This document shows positions 20,809 through 31,287 of a stretch of DNA of 58,783 nt, in pieces. This stretch comes from Pseudoxanthomonas sp. (lineage in GTDB: Bacteria; Pseudomonadota; Gammaproteobacteria; Xanthomonadales; Xanthomonadaceae). The notes below the pieces were generated by a model. The model was not told the DNA's origin. It did no database searches and worked only from the letters and a program-made list of their open reading frames with translations. The translations under genes and the position numbers were made by a program. The DNA is taken from contig NZ_PKDG01000032.1 in assembly GCF_002863005.1 (NCBI RefSeq), forward strand, positions 1-58,783, written 5' to 3'. The stretch's first letter is position 1. Every line of letters starts with the position of its first letter.

Positions 20809-21711
20809 TCAGCCGGCGGCGCGGTCGAAAAAGACGAGAGGCTGCGCGCCATCGTCCACAGGCGCAGGCGCCGCTTCCGGCGCGCTGGCCAGCCAGTTGA
20901 CCGGCGTCGCCTGACGCGCGCCCAGGGCGGCGAAATCGAACAGTCTGGGATCGGCCAGATGCGCCGGACCCACGTTGCGCATGGCGGCAAAGATGGAATC
21001 CAGGCGCCCCGGGTACTGGCGTTCCCAGTCCTGCAGCATGGTCTTGATGGCCTTGCGCTGGAGGTTTTCCTGCGCGCCGCACAGGTTGCAGGGGATGATG
21101 GGGAAGTCCCGCGCCCTGGCATAGCGGGCGATTTCCGCCTCCTCGCAATAGGCCAGCGGGCGGATCACCACATGGCGGCCATCGTCGGAGAGCAGCTTGG
21201 GCGGCATGGCGTGCAGCTTGCCGCCGAAGAACATGTTGAGGAACAGGGTTTCCATCAGGTCATCGCGATGATGCCCCAGGGCGATCTTGGTGACGCCGTG
21301 TTCGGCGGCGAAGTGGTACAGGGCGCCGCGCCGCAGCCGCGAGCACAGGCCGCAGGTGGTCTTGCCCGCGGGCACCCGCGACTTGACGACGCTGTAGGTG
21401 TCCTGTTCGATGATGTGGAAGGGCACGCCCAGCGCCGTCAGGTAGTTCGGCAGGACCTCGACCGGAAAGCCGGGCTGTTTCTGGTCGAGGTTGACGGCAA
21501 GGATCTCGAAATCCACTGGCGCGCTGCGCTGCAGGCCGAGCAGGATGTCCAGCAGGGTGTAGGAATCCTTGCCACCGGAGAGGCAGACCATGACCCGGTC
21601 GCCGGCCTCGATCATGCCATAGTCCTGAATTGCCTGGCCGACCTGATGGCGCAGGCGCTTTTGCAGGCGTTTGAAGTTGTTGGACACATCGAGGGGCGAG
21701 GTGGCGGACAT
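20809..21711 (-). CDS. ttcA: tRNA 2-thiocytidine(32) biosynthesis protein TtcA
   Basis: This is a 300-residue PP-loop ATPase that thiolates C32 of some tRNAs using an iron-sulfur cluster. The PP-loop is SGGKDS (45-50). Cluster cysteines are Cys120 and Cys123 (TTCGLCSR), with a second pair Cys208/Cys211 (PCNLC). [19 protein letters not shown] is the family signature. I chose ATG 21711 because the 11 residues upstream do not match the family. The C-terminal 30 residues are Ala/Pro-rich and divergent. It is divergent from lhr and convergent with gluQ. Confidence 0.96.
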   Translation of the reverse strand: MSATSPLDVSNNFKRLQKRLRHQVGQAIQDYGMIEAGDRVMVCLSGGKDSYTLLDILLGLQRSAPVDFEILAVNLDQKQPGFPVEVLPNYLTALGVPFHIIEQDTYSVVKSRVPAGKTTCGLCSRLRRGALYHFAAEHGVTKIALGHHRDDLMETLFLNMFFGGKLHAMPPKLLSDDGRHVVIRPLAYCEEAEIARYARARDFPIIPCNLCGAQENLQRKAIKTMLQDWERQYPGRLDSIFAAMRNVGPAHLADPRLFDFAALGARQATPVNWLASAPEAAPAPVDDGAQPLVFFDRAAG

Positions 21712-21827
21712 GGGCAAATGCGCTCGGAGGGAAAATCCTCGCAATTATTCCACAGCGCCCGTCTGCCCGCGCAGGCCGAACGCGGCCCGGCGCCGTCCCT
21801 GCGGTTCGGCCTGCACGGCGGGATGAC

Positions 21828-24800
21828 ATGAGCGCCTATCCGCTGCCCCCTTTGCCCAGCACCTTCCACCCGGCGGTGGCGACCTGGTTCGCGCGCTGCT
21901 TCGGCGCGCCCACCGCGGTGCAGGCCGCCGCCTGGCCGCGCATTGCGGCGGGCCTCGACACCCTCATCGCCGCCCCCACCGGCTCGGGCAAGACCCTGGC
22001 GGCCTTCCTGGCCGCCATCGATGGCCTGGTCCGCGAGGGCCTGGCCAGCGCCCTGCCCGATGAGACGCGGGTGCTCTATGTCTCGCCGCTGCGCGCCCTG
22101 TCCAACGACATCGAGAAAAACCTGCAACAGCCCTTGCACGGCATCGCCAAGGCAATCCAGGCGTCGGGTCTGCCGGCGGTGAGCATCCGCAGTTGGGTGC
22201 GCACCGGCGACACGCCGGCCGGCGAACGCCAGCGCGCCGGCCGCACCCCGCCCCACATCGTGGTGACCACCCCTGAATCACTCTATCTGCTGCTCACCAG
22301 TGCCTCGGGCCGGCGCATGCTGGCCACGGTGCGCACCGTCATCGTCGATGAGATCCATGCCCTCGCCGCCACCAAGCGCGGCGCCCATCTGGCGCTTTCG
22401 CTGGCGCGGCTCGATGCCCTCACCGGGCGGCGCGCCCAGCGCATCGGCCTGTCCGCCACCCAAAGCCCCCTGCAAGAGATCGCCGCCTTCCTCACCGGCC
22501 GGCCCATCGGCTGCGCGGTGGTGGACGCGGGCCATCAACGGGCCTGGGACCTGGCGCTGGAGTTGCCCGACACGCCGCTGGACGCGGTCATGTCCAATGC
22601 CGTCTGGGACGAGATCCACGACCGGCTGGCCGAACGGGTGCGGGCCCATCGCACCACCCTGGTTTTCGTCAACACGCGCCGCCTGTGCGAGCGGCTGGCG
22701 CGGCAGCTTGCCGAACGGCTGGGCCGGGAAGTGGTCGGCGCCCACCACGGCAGCCTGGCCCGCGAGCATCGCCTGGATGCGGAAACCCGGCTGAAGAGCG
22801 GAACGCTGCGGGTGCTGGTGGCCACCGCCTCGCTCGAACTGGGCATCGACATCGGCGAAGTGGACCTGGTTTGCCAGATCGGCTCGCCACGGGCGATCAA
22901 TCCGCTGCTGCAGCGGGTGGGCCGCTCGGGCCATGGCATCGGGCGCATCCCCAAGGGCCGGCTGTTCCCCCTGAGCCGGGACGATCTGGTGGAATGCACG
23001 GCCTTGCTGGCGGCGGTGCGGAGCGGGGCACTGGACCAGTTGCAGGTGCCCACCGGCGCGCTGGACGTGCTGGCCCAGCAGATCGTCGCCGAGGTCGCCG
23101 CCCGCGGCGAGATCACTGAGGACGACCTGTGGCGTCAGGTCACCGCAGCCTGGCCCTACCGGGCGCTGGCGCGGAGCGAGTTCGCGCAGGTGCTCGATCT
23201 GCTCAGCGACGGCGTCACCACACGGCGGGGACGGCGCAGCGCCCACCTGTTCCGCGATCCGGTTGCCGGCTGGCTGCGGCCACGCCGAGGCGCCCGCTTG
23301 GCGGCCTTGCTCAACGGCGGGGCGATTCCCGACCTGTTCGACTATGACGTGGTGCTGCAACCGGAAGGGCTTCGCGTCGGCACGGTGAACGAGGATTTCG
23401 CTTTCGAGAGCCTGGCCGGGGACATCTTCCAGCTCGGCAACCGTGCCTATCGCATCCTGCGGGTGGAAACCGGCCAGGTCCACGTCGCGGACGCGGGCAC
23501 CGCGCCGCCCGGCATGCCGTTCTGGCTGGGCGAGGCGCCGGGGCGCAGCGACGCCCTGTCGGAGGCGGTCTCCCGTCTGAACGCCACAGTCGAGGCGGCC
23601 CTTGCGGCCGGCGGGCTGGATCAGGCGCGTACTTGCCTCGCCCGGGATTATGGGCTGTCCCTACCCGCCGCGGATCAGCTCGCCCAGTATCTTGGCGCCG
23701 CCTATGCCGCCCTGGGCGCGCTGCCGACCCAGCGCCACCTGATCCTGGAACGCTTCATCGATGAGGTGGGCGATCCCCATCTGGTGATCCACAGCCCCTT
23801 CGGCGCACGCCTCAACCGCGCCTTCGGCCTCGCCCTGCGCAAGCGCTTCTGCCGCCAGTTCAACTTCGAGCTGCAGGCCGCGGCCCTGGAGGACAGCCTG
23901 ATCCTGTCCCTGGGGCCCACCCACTCCTTCGACCTGCTGGATGTGCCGCGCTATCTGCATAGCCGCAGCGTGCGCGGCGTGCTGAGCCAGGCGCTGCTGG
24001 ACGCGCCGTTCTTCGCCACGCGTTGGCGCTGGGTCGCCACCACCGCCCTGACCATCGCGCGTCGGCAGGGCGGTCGCCGGCGCCCTCCGCAATTCCAGCG
24101 CCAGGATGCCGAGGACCTCATCGCGCTGGTGTTTCCGGATCAGCTCGCCTGCCTGGAAAACATCCAGGGCGAACGCGAGATTCCGGACCATCCCCTGGTC
24201 GCCCAGACCCTGCGGGATTGCATGGAGGAGGTCATGGACGCGACAGGACTGGAACGGCTGCTGGCCGAGCTGGAATCCGGCGCCATCCGCGTGAGCGGGC
24301 GCGACCTGCCCGCGCCCTCCCCGCTGGCGGCGGAAATCCTCAACGCGCGGCCCTATGCCTTTCTGGACGATGGCGCGGCGGAGGAGCGGCGCACCCGCTC
24401 GGTCAGCACCCGTGGCGCGGTCTGGGCCGCCGCGGCCAGCGACGCACCGGGCTTTTTCGAGGATACCGTGCTGGCGTCGATCCTGGCCCAGATCCGGCCC
24501 GCGCCGCGCGATGCCGAGGAGCTCCTCGATGCGCTGCAGGTGCTGGGGTTTCTTACTGCGGCCGAAGGGCTCGCCTGCCATCCCCAGGCCGCCGCCTGGC
24601 TGGAGGCGCTCATCGGAGACGGCCGCGCCCGGCGCGTGGCGATTGCCGGTGCGGGAACCCTGTGGGTGGCGCGGGAACGGCTGGCCGAGGTACGGGCCGC
24701 ATGTCCCGAGGCACGGATCGATGGGGCGTCCGTGCCGGCGCCTGCAGTGTCCGAGGACCCGGCGCTGGCCCTGCAGGCGCTGCTGGCCGGTCGCCTGGCC

Positions 24801-26132
24801 GGATGCGGGCCGGTGAGCGCGGCGGCGCTGGCGGCGCCCCTGGGCCAGCGGGCAGCGGAAGTGGAACCGGCGCTGGCCGCCCTGGCGAGTCAGGGCGAGG
24901 TGATCACCGGGGCTTTCACAGCGCCGGGGACGACGGAATGGTGCGAGCGGCGCGTGCTGATTCGCCTGCAACGGGCCAGCCTGCAACAGCGTCGCGCCCG
25001 GCAGGACCCGGTCGCCCCCCGCCATTTTCAGCGTTTCCTGTTCCGCTGGCACGGCCTGGACAGCCCGCCGTCCGGCGAGGCGAGTTTGAGCGCCGCCCTG
25101 GATCGGCTGGCGGGCTGCTCGGCCCCTGCCGGCGCCTGGGAACGCTACCTGTTACCGGCCCGCGTGGTGGGATTCACCCCCGCCGCTCTCGATGCCTTGC
25201 TGGCCCAGGGGCGTTATGTGTGGCTGCGCCTGGACCCGCCCGCCCCAGATGAGGAGGCGCGTCCGCGCTTTCGCAGTGGCAGCCTGCGCCAGATCCCGCT
25301 GGCCCTGCTGCCGCGGGCGCAACTGATTCATTGGCGGCGCCTCGCGCCACCGACCGACCCGGCACAACTCCCGCTGTCCGGTGCGGCGAAGTCGGTGCTG
25401 GATCTGCTCGGCGCCCAGGGCGCGCTGTTCTTTGAGGAGCTCGCCCTGGACAGTCGCCTGTTGCCCGCCCATCTGGAGACGGCGCTGGCGGAACTGGTCG
25501 GCTGGGGATTGATCACCGCCGATGGCTTCGCGGGATTCAGGCGGCGTACAGCGGGGGCGCGCCGCTCCGGCCGGCTGATGGGCGGCCGCAGGGACAACAT
25601 GCACAGTCCGCTGGCCCGGGCCGGGCGCTGGTCGCGGCTGCGACCGCTGGCGCTGCCGGAGGTCGCACCGGCGCGCTTTCCCAGCCAGCCCCTGGAGACG
25701 CTGGAACAGGTGGCCCGGACGCTGCTGCGCCGCTACGGCGTGGTGTTCAAGACCCTGTTGGCGCGGGAATCGCCGTTGCCGCCCTGGCGCGAGCTGCTCT
25801 ATGTGCTGTGGCGGCTGGAAGCCCAGGGCGAGGTGCTGGGCGGGCGCTTCATCGAGGGCGTTTCCGGGGAACAGTTCGCCCTGCCGGAGGCGGCCGGGCT
25901 GTTGCGCGAGGTGGCGCGCCAGGCCCCGGCCGAAGAGCGCGTGACGCTGTCCGCCGCCGATCCACTCAATCTAACCGGCATCCTCACGCCCGATGAACGC
26001 GTCCCCGCCTTGCCGGGGCGCAGCGTGTGCTATCTCGATGGCTTGCCGATTGATCCGGCGCGATCACCCTGTCTGGGCGCCCTCGATGAGGAAAACCGCA
26101 TCCCACGGGGAAAAACGCCAGGCAAGCGCTGA
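21828..26132 (+). CDS. lhr: Lhr superfamily 2 ATP-dependent helicase (full length)
   Basis: This is a 1434-residue 3'-5' helicase linked to DNA repair. The core has Walker A APTGSGKT (49-56), the DEIH box (174-177), LSATQSPLQE, HHGSLAREHR, LVATASLELGIDIGEVDLV and QRVGRSGH. Winged-helix and Lhr-core domains follow. The C-terminal half (from about 900) is the extra Lhr-CTD found in long, E. coli-type Lhr proteins, including HFQRFLFRWHGLD and RRYGVVFKTLL. No frameshift is evident. It is monocistronic, divergent from ttcA and convergent with rep. Confidence 0.95.
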   Translation: MSAYPLPPLPSTFHPAVATWFARCFGAPTAVQAAAWPRIAAGLDTLIAAPTGSGKTLAAFLAAIDGLVREGLASALPDETRVLYVSPLRALSNDIEKNLQQPLHGIAKAIQASGLPAVSIRSWVRTGDTPAGERQRAGRTPPHIVVTTPESLYLLLTSASGRRMLATVRTVIVDEIHALAATKRGAHLALSLARLDALTGRRAQRIGLSATQSPLQEIAAFLTGRPIGCAVVDAGHQRAWDLALELPDTPLDAVMSNAVWDEIHDRLAERVRAHRTTLVFVNTRRLCERLARQLAERLGREVVGAHHGSLAREHRLDAETRLKSGTLRVLVATASLELGIDIGEVDLVCQIGSPRAINPLLQRVGRSGHGIGRIPKGRLFPLSRDDLVECTALLAAVRSGALDQLQVPTGALDVLAQQIVAEVAARGEITEDDLWRQVTAAWPYRALARSEFAQVLDLLSDGVTTRRGRRSAHLFRDPVAGWLRPRRGARLAALLNGGAIPDLFDYDVVLQPEGLRVGTVNEDFAFESLAGDIFQLGNRAYRILRVETGQVHVADAGTAPPGMPFWLGEAPGRSDALSEAVSRLNATVEAALAAGGLDQARTCLARDYGLSLPAADQLAQYLGAAYAALGALPTQRHLILERFIDEVGDPHLVIHSPFGARLNRAFGLALRKRFCRQFNFELQAAALEDSLILSLGPTHSFDLLDVPRYLHSRSVRGVLSQALLDAPFFATRWRWVATTALTIARRQGGRRRPPQFQRQDAEDLIALVFPDQLACLENIQGEREIPDHPLVAQTLRDCMEEVMDATGLERLLAELESGAIRVSGRDLPAPSPLAAEILNARPYAFLDDGAAEERRTRSVSTRGAVWAAAASDAPGFFEDTVLASILAQIRPAPRDAEELLDALQVLGFLTAAEGLACHPQAAAWLEALIGDGRARRVAIAGAGTLWVARERLAEVRAACPEARIDGASVPAPAVSEDPALALQALLAGRLAGCGPVSAAALAAPLGQRAAEVEPALAALASQGEVITGAFTAPGTTEWCERRVLIRLQRASLQQRRARQDPVAPRHFQRFLFRWHGLDSPPSGEASLSAALDRLAGCSAPAGAWERYLLPARVVGFTPAALDALLAQGRYVWLRLDPPAPDEEARPRFRSGSLRQIPLALLPRAQLIHWRRLAPPTDPAQLPLSGAAKSVLDLLGAQGALFFEELALDSRLLPAHLETALAELVGWGLITADGFAGFRRRTAGARRSGRLMGGRRDNMHSPLARAGRWSRLRPLALPEVAPARFPSQPLETLEQVARTLLRRYGVVFKTLLARESPLPPWRELLYVLWRLEAQGEVLGGRFIEGVSGEQFALPEAAGLLREVARQAPAEERVTLSAADPLNLTGILTPDERVPALPGRSVCYLDGLPIDPARSPCLGALDEENRIPRGKTPGKR

Positions 26133-26224
26133 ATCGATCCATGCTGGATTCTCGGCGCTCGCCAACAGCAGCTTATAGCCCCTGATTCTGCCGGCGCGGT
26201 CCTGCGCTGCGTTATGGCGGCGGG

Positions 26225-28237
26225 CTACTCCTCCCGTGCCAGCATTTGCTTGAGGGCATCCAGATGCGCACGGCCGCGGGCCTGACGGGTGGCCGCATCG
26301 CTGGCGTCGGTGGGGCGGACCCAGTCGATGACCTCGGCCGGCAGCTCTTCCAGAAACCGGCTCGGTTCGCGTTCGACTTCCTCTCCGCCCATGCGCCGCT
26401 GGCCGGCGTAGGTCAGCGTCAGGGTCTGGCGCGCACGGGTGATGCCGACATAGGCCAGGCGCCGCTCTTCCTCCAGGCTGCCCGCCTCCAGGCTGTTGCG
26501 GTGGGGCAACAAGTCTTCCTCCATGCCCACCAGGTAGACGTGGTCGAACTCCAGGCCCTTGGCGCTGTGCAGGGTGAGCAACTGGACCTCGTCGGCGTCC
26601 GATTCCTCCTGTCGGTCGAGCATGCCCACCAGGCTGATGTGGGCGAGCAGCCGCTGCAGGGTCGCCTCGTCTTGCCAGCGGGTCTGCAGGCGGGCGAACC
26701 AGTCCACCAGTTCATGCACATTCTTCTGGCGGCGTTCCACGGCCCGGCGATTCTTGTCGCTTTCCCCCAGCCAGTTCAGGTAATCGATGCCTTCCAGCAG
26801 GCGCTTGAGGCAGGTGGGCGCGTCCTCCTCGTGGGCAATCCGCTGCATGCGGCCCATCCATTCGGCAAAGGTGTGCAGCCGATCCACCGCCCGTTCCGAG
26901 AGATGACGGGTGAGCCCCATCTCGCTGGACGCGGTGAGCAGGCTCACGCCCCGCGCCTGGGCGTAGCCGGCCAGCTTTTCCAGGGTGGCAGCGCCGATTT
27001 CGCGCCGCGGCACATTGATCACCCGCAGGAAGGCGGCATCATCGTCCGGATTTTGCAGCAGGCGCAGATAGGCCAGCAGGTCGCGCACCTCGGCGGCGTC
27101 GAAGAAGGAGGATCCGCCGGTGATGCGATAGGGAATCTGCTGCTCGCGCAGGGCGCGTTCGAAGGGCCTGGCCTGGTGGTTGCTGCGATAGAGGATGGCG
27201 TAGTCGGCGTAACGGGTGCGGTGGCGGAAGCGGTGCTGCAGCAGTTCTCCGACCACCCGGCGCACCTCGTCCTCGCCGTCTGCACAGGCCAAGATCTGGA
27301 TCCGCTCGCCCTCCCCCAGCCGGCTCCACAGGCGTTTCTCGAACAGATGGCTGTTGTGGGTGATGAGGGCGTTGGCGGCCTGCAGGATGCGACTGGTGGA
27401 GCGGTAGTTCTGCTCCAGCTTGATCACACGCAAATGCGGGAAATCGCTTTGCAGCAGGTTCAGGTTCTCGGGGCGGGCGCCGCGCCAGGCGTAGATCGAC
27501 TGGTCGTCGTCACCCACCACGGTGAGGCGCGCCTCGGGGCCCACCAGGCGCTTGAGCAGCCGGTACTGAGCGGCGTTGGTGTCCTGGTATTCGTCCACCA
27601 GCAGGTGGCGCACGCGCTCCTGCCAGCGGCCGCGCAGGGCTTCGTCTTCATCCAGCAAGCGCACCGGCAGGGCGATCAGGTCGTCGAAGTCCACCGCGTT
27701 ATAGGCACGCAGGTGGCGCTCGTAGTCGCCATAGAGCTTGGCGGCGCGAAAGCCGTCCTCGTCCTCGGCGGCGGCGAGCGCCGCCTCGGGACTGATGAGT
27801 TCGTTCTTGAAGGCGGACACGCGGTTGTGCAGGGCCTGCAGTTCGGCATCGCCGATCTCCATCTCCTGGCGCGTCAGCTCGCGCAATAGACCACGGCTAT
27901 CGTCGGTGGCGAAAATGGAAAATCCCGCCTTCAGACCCGCCGCACGGGTTTCCTGTTGCAACAGACGCAGGCCCAGGCTGTGGAAGGTACTGATCCAGGG
28001 TGGGCGGGCCGGGCGACCGCGCAGTTGCTCGCTCACCCGCGAGCGCATTTCACGCGCTGCCTTGTTGGTGAAGGTAACGGCCATCACCTCGTTGCGCGCC
28101 AGGGTTTGCTGGCTCAACAGATGGACGATCTTGCGGGTGATGACGCGGGTCTTGCCGCTACCGGCGCCGGCCAGCACCAGCAAGGGGCCATCCAGGTGGT
28201 GCACGGCTTCATGCTGTTCGGGATTCAGACGCGGCAT
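26225..28237 (-). CDS. rep: ATP-dependent DNA helicase Rep
   Basis: This is a 670-residue UvrD/Rep superfamily 1A helicase. It has AGAGSGKT (23-30), MAVTFTNKAAREM, the Walker B VDEYQDTN, GDDDQSIYAWRGA, LEQNYRST and LTLHSAKGLEFDHVYLVGMEED, then GITRARQTLTLTYAGQR. Length and the missing UvrD-type tail fit Rep rather than UvrD (about 720). It removes proteins ahead of the replisome. It lies 99 bases after tilS on the same strand. Confidence 0.95.
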   Translation of the reverse strand: MPRLNPEQHEAVHHLDGPLLVLAGAGSGKTRVITRKIVHLLSQQTLARNEVMAVTFTNKAAREMRSRVSEQLRGRPARPPWISTFHSLGLRLLQQETRAAGLKAGFSIFATDDSRGLLRELTRQEMEIGDAELQALHNRVSAFKNELISPEAALAAAEDEDGFRAAKLYGDYERHLRAYNAVDFDDLIALPVRLLDEDEALRGRWQERVRHLLVDEYQDTNAAQYRLLKRLVGPEARLTVVGDDDQSIYAWRGARPENLNLLQSDFPHLRVIKLEQNYRSTSRILQAANALITHNSHLFEKRLWSRLGEGERIQILACADGEDEVRRVVGELLQHRFRHRTRYADYAILYRSNHQARPFERALREQQIPYRITGGSSFFDAAEVRDLLAYLRLLQNPDDDAAFLRVINVPRREIGAATLEKLAGYAQARGVSLLTASSEMGLTRHLSERAVDRLHTFAEWMGRMQRIAHEEDAPTCLKRLLEGIDYLNWLGESDKNRRAVERRQKNVHELVDWFARLQTRWQDEATLQRLLAHISLVGMLDRQEESDADEVQLLTLHSAKGLEFDHVYLVGMEEDLLPHRNSLEAGSLEEERRLAYVGITRARQTLTLTYAGQRRMGGEEVEREPSRFLEELPAEVIDWVRPTDASDAATRQARGRAHLDALKQMLAREE

Positions 28238-28336
28238 GGAACGGACCGGGGAACGGGCGTGCGGGGCAGCGAGCCTAGCACCGACGCGGCACGCCGGAAA
28301 GGGCGACTGCGATGCGGTCGTCGCACGCCGCCACTC

Positions 28337-29701
28337 TCAATGAGCACCGTCGAACAAGCCAGGATGAAGCGTGGCGGGCATGGCCCAGCGCAGGCGCAGG
28401 CCAGGCGCGGCAGGGGGCGCCGCGAAGGGCGCCGCGACCCACTGGTTCGCCACTGCGGCCAGCGCGCCATCCACCCACAGCAAGGGCAGCCGGTCGCGCA
28501 CCCACGGCGCCAGCCTCGCGCGGCGGCACAATTCCGTCAGCATCTGGTGGTGGGCGTGGGCCGGCAGACGGATCCGCTCCCCGCCACGCCGAAACCCAAC
28601 CTCGAGGCGCCGACCGGCAAGGGCTTGGGGATCGAGCCCGCCCGGTCCCGCATCCAGAACCAGCCGGCCCAAGTCCCCCGGCAAGGCCAGCGGCTGCGAG
28701 GGCGTCAGCCAAGGCAGTTTCACATCCGGTACCGGCGCCAACGGTGGGCCGGCGTAGGCTCGCCCCTGGTGGCGGCGAATCTCCACGCCGGGATAACCGA
28801 GCAGAATCTGCCGGTCCGCATCGGCCCTGGCCAGTTGATCCGCAATCGCCGCCAGCATGCGCGTGCTGGGCAGCGGCAAGCCGGCTTCAGCGAGCCAGTG
28901 GCGCAGCAGCAGACGGCGCTCCCGCTCCGGTCGTTCGGACCAGCGCGTCAGCACCAGCGCCCCATCGGCCACCATTCCCGCAGCCAATTGCGCCTCGCCC
29001 CAGGCCGTCAGTTGTTCGCTGGCCTGTGCACACTGGTGGGCGCTGCGCGAGAGGGTGCGGGCCGCCTGGGGCCAGCGCGCGCGCAAGGCAGGCAACACGG
29101 CGCTGCGCAGGTAATTGCGATCAAGCGCTGGATCCGCGTTGCTGGGATCGTCGATCCACGCCAGCTTCCGGGCCTCGGCGTAGTCCCGCAATTGCTCCCG
29201 GGTCAGTTCGAGCAATGGGCGCGCCAGCCAGCCGGGTTCGAGGCGGCGCAACGGCGCCATGGCCGCCAGCCCCGCTGGGCCGGCCCCACGCAGGGCCTGC
29301 AGCAAAAAGGTTTCCAGTTGATCGTCGGCGTGATGAGCGGTGAGCAACAGATCCCCCGGCGCCAAGCACGTCGCCAGGGCAGCGTAACGCGCGCGCCGCG
29401 CCCAGGCCTCCAGGCTTTCCCCCGCCGGGGGCTTGCCATCAAGCGCCAGGGCCGTGAAATCGAGGCCGCGCGCCGCGCACCAGGTCGCGCAATGCGCAGC
29501 CCAATGGCCGCTGTCCGGCTGAAGTCCGTGATCGACGTAGAGGGCATGAAGCGGCGGCAGCTCCTGTCGGCAGCGCAGCGCCAGATCGACCAGAACCGTG
29601 GAATCGAGTCCGCCGCTGAAGGCCAGGTGACACCGGCCCGCGGCGGGCCATTGCCGCAGCGCGCGGCGGAAGGCCTCCAGCACCGGCTCCGCCGTGGTCA
29701 C
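28337..29701 (-). CDS. tilS: tRNA(Ile)-lysidine synthase TilS
   Basis: This is a 454-residue N-type ATP pyrophosphatase that converts C34 of the CAU-anticodon tRNA(Ile) to lysidine, which is essential for decoding AUA. The PP-loop SGGLDST is at 29-35, followed by LYVDHGLQPDSGHWA, LLTAHHADDQLETFLLQ and WIDDPSNADPALDRNYLR. The C-terminal substrate-binding domains end with FRRGGERIRL and LPLLWVDGALAAVAN. It starts eight bases after accA and is part of the accA-tilS unit. Confidence 0.95.
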   Translation of the reverse strand: MTTAEPVLEAFRRALRQWPAAGRCHLAFSGGLDSTVLVDLALRCRQELPPLHALYVDHGLQPDSGHWAAHCATWCAARGLDFTALALDGKPPAGESLEAWARRARYAALATCLAPGDLLLTAHHADDQLETFLLQALRGAGPAGLAAMAPLRRLEPGWLARPLLELTREQLRDYAEARKLAWIDDPSNADPALDRNYLRSAVLPALRARWPQAARTLSRSAHQCAQASEQLTAWGEAQLAAGMVADGALVLTRWSERPERERRLLLRHWLAEAGLPLPSTRMLAAIADQLARADADRQILLGYPGVEIRRHQGRAYAGPPLAPVPDVKLPWLTPSQPLALPGDLGRLVLDAGPGGLDPQALAGRRLEVGFRRGGERIRLPAHAHHQMLTELCRRARLAPWVRDRLPLLWVDGALAAVANQWVAAPFAAPPAAPGLRLRWAMPATLHPGLFDGAH

Positions 29702-29709
29702 GGCGCCGG

Positions 29710-30669
29710 TCAGGTCTCGCGGAAGGGACCGTAGGCCATCAGGCGCTCCTGCCGACGCCTGATGAGGTGGTCGGCATCCAGGGTCTGCAATTCATCCAGG
29801 CTGCGGATCAGGAAGGCCTTGAGCCGCTCGGCCATGAGCTCCGGATCGCGATGGGCGCCCCCCAAGGGTTCCTCGATCACCGTATCAATCAGGCCCAGTT
29901 CCAGGACCCGCTCGGAGGTGATGCCCATGGCGGCTGCCGCCTCCTCGGCACGGGCGGCATCCTTCCACAGGATGGAGGCGCAACCTTCCGGCGAGATCAC
30001 CGAATAAATGGCGTATTGCAGCATGGCCACCCTGTCGCCGACGCCGATGGCCAGTGCCCCGCCGGAGCCACCCTCGCCAACGACGGTACAGATGATGGGG
30101 GTGGCCAGCCGGGCCATGACGAACAGGTTGCGGGCGATGGCCTCGCTCTGCCCGCGCTCTTCGGCGTCGATACCGGGATAGGCGCCGGGGGTGTCGATCA
30201 GGGTCAGCACCGGCAGGTGAAAGCGCTCGGCCATCTCCATCAGGCGCAGCGCCTTGCGGTAGCCCTCCGGCCGTGGCATGCCGAAATTGCGGCGGATCTT
30301 TTCCTTGGTGTCGCGGCCTTTCTGCTGGCCGATCACCATCACCGGCCGGCCGTCGAGGCGGGCCACGCCGCCCACGATGGCAGCATCGTCGGCAAAAGCC
30401 CGATCGCCGTGCAGTTCCTCGAAATCGGTGAAGATCGCGGCGATGTAGTCCAGCGTGTAGGGACGGCGGGCGTGGCGGGCGACCTGGGACACCTGCCAGG
30501 GCGTGAGTTTGGCGAAAATCGTGGCCGTCAGGGCCTGGCTCTTGGCTTCGAGGCGCTGGATCTCCTCGCTGATATTGACCGCGGAATCGTCCCCCACATG
30601 GCGGAGTTCCTCGATTTTAGCTTCCAGCTCGGCGATGGGTTTCTCGAATTCAAGGAAATTTAGCTGCAT
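29710..30669 (-). CDS. accA: Acetyl-CoA carboxylase carboxyltransferase subunit alpha
   Basis: This is the 319-residue alpha subunit of the carboxyltransferase that makes malonyl-CoA for fatty acid synthesis with AccD. It starts [20 protein letters not shown] and has [48 protein letters not shown] and [15 protein letters not shown]. The length equals the E. coli protein. An extension to 30771 is rejected because ATG 30669 matches the family exactly. In most gammaproteobacteria accA directly follows dnaE; here nearly one kilobase with another gene intervenes. Confidence 0.97.
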   Translation of the reverse strand: MQLNFLEFEKPIAELEAKIEELRHVGDDSAVNISEEIQRLEAKSQALTATIFAKLTPWQVSQVARHARRPYTLDYIAAIFTDFEELHGDRAFADDAAIVGGVARLDGRPVMVIGQQKGRDTKEKIRRNFGMPRPEGYRKALRLMEMAERFHLPVLTLIDTPGAYPGIDAEERGQSEAIARNLFVMARLATPIICTVVGEGGSGGALAIGVGDRVAMLQYAIYSVISPEGCASILWKDAARAEEAAAAMGITSERVLELGLIDTVIEEPLGGAHRDPELMAERLKAFLIRSLDELQTLDADHLIRRRQERLMAYGPFRET

Positions 30670-30864
30670 GGGCGGCACGTCGTCCAGATCCGGCAAGGGC
30701 CACATTCCACCAGAAAACACTCCCGCTGTCCAAGTTATCTCTGCGACGCCGGCCGATTCATTTCGTGCCACTCAGGCAGCGCATTCCAACGCCGATATAA
30801 AAAACAGGTACCACACGCAAGGCCTGGTGGCTTTGCGAGCGATCAAAGAGGGAGAAGAAACACC

Positions 30865-31287
30865 ATGAACACCATCACGCAATCCGCCATTGTCGTTGCC
30901 GTGACTGCCCTAACGCCCCTGGCGGCGCATGCCGAGATGGTCGAACTGTCCGACGCCGAGCTGCGCGCCGTTCAAGGTCAAGGCCCGATCTCCGGACTGA
31001 GAGAAGCGCTCCAGAACTATCGGAGTGGGCTGGAACCGCTATGGACTGAACTGACCACCGTACAGGGGCTCAGCCCTCCGCTGCATTATGCGGGCTGGAG
31101 CGCGGTGCTGGCGGGATACGCGATCAGTGCGCCGGCCGGAGCGGCTCTGACAGCTTTTGAAGACGCCCCTTTCCCGGTCAATCGACTCGGCGTGGCGGCT
31201 CAACCAGTAGCCCTCGTCGGAGCCAGTCTCGGCCTCACCGGCGTTTATCTGCTCTATCTGAATGGCGAATATGTCCCGGCGTACTGA
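30865..31287 (+). CDS. Exported protein C with the same N-terminal plan as proteins A and B
   Basis: This 140-residue protein of unknown function is encoded against the direction of its neighbours. The signal peptide is residues 1-23 (ending PLAAHA), followed by EMVELSDAELRAVQGQG, the clearest copy of the box seen in the pair near 7-8.7 kb. The rest differs: two hydrophobic segments (about 72-96 and 110-130) and a C-terminal VPAY. GGGAGAAG precedes ATG 30865. The gene sits between dnaE and accA, which are normally adjacent, so it was probably inserted there. No family was recognised. Confidence 0.75.
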   Translation: MNTITQSAIVVAVTALTPLAAHAEMVELSDAELRAVQGQGPISGLREALQNYRSGLEPLWTELTTVQGLSPPLHYAGWSAVLAGYAISAPAGAALTAFEDAPFPVNRLGVAAQPVALVGASLGLTGVYLLYLNGEYVPAY

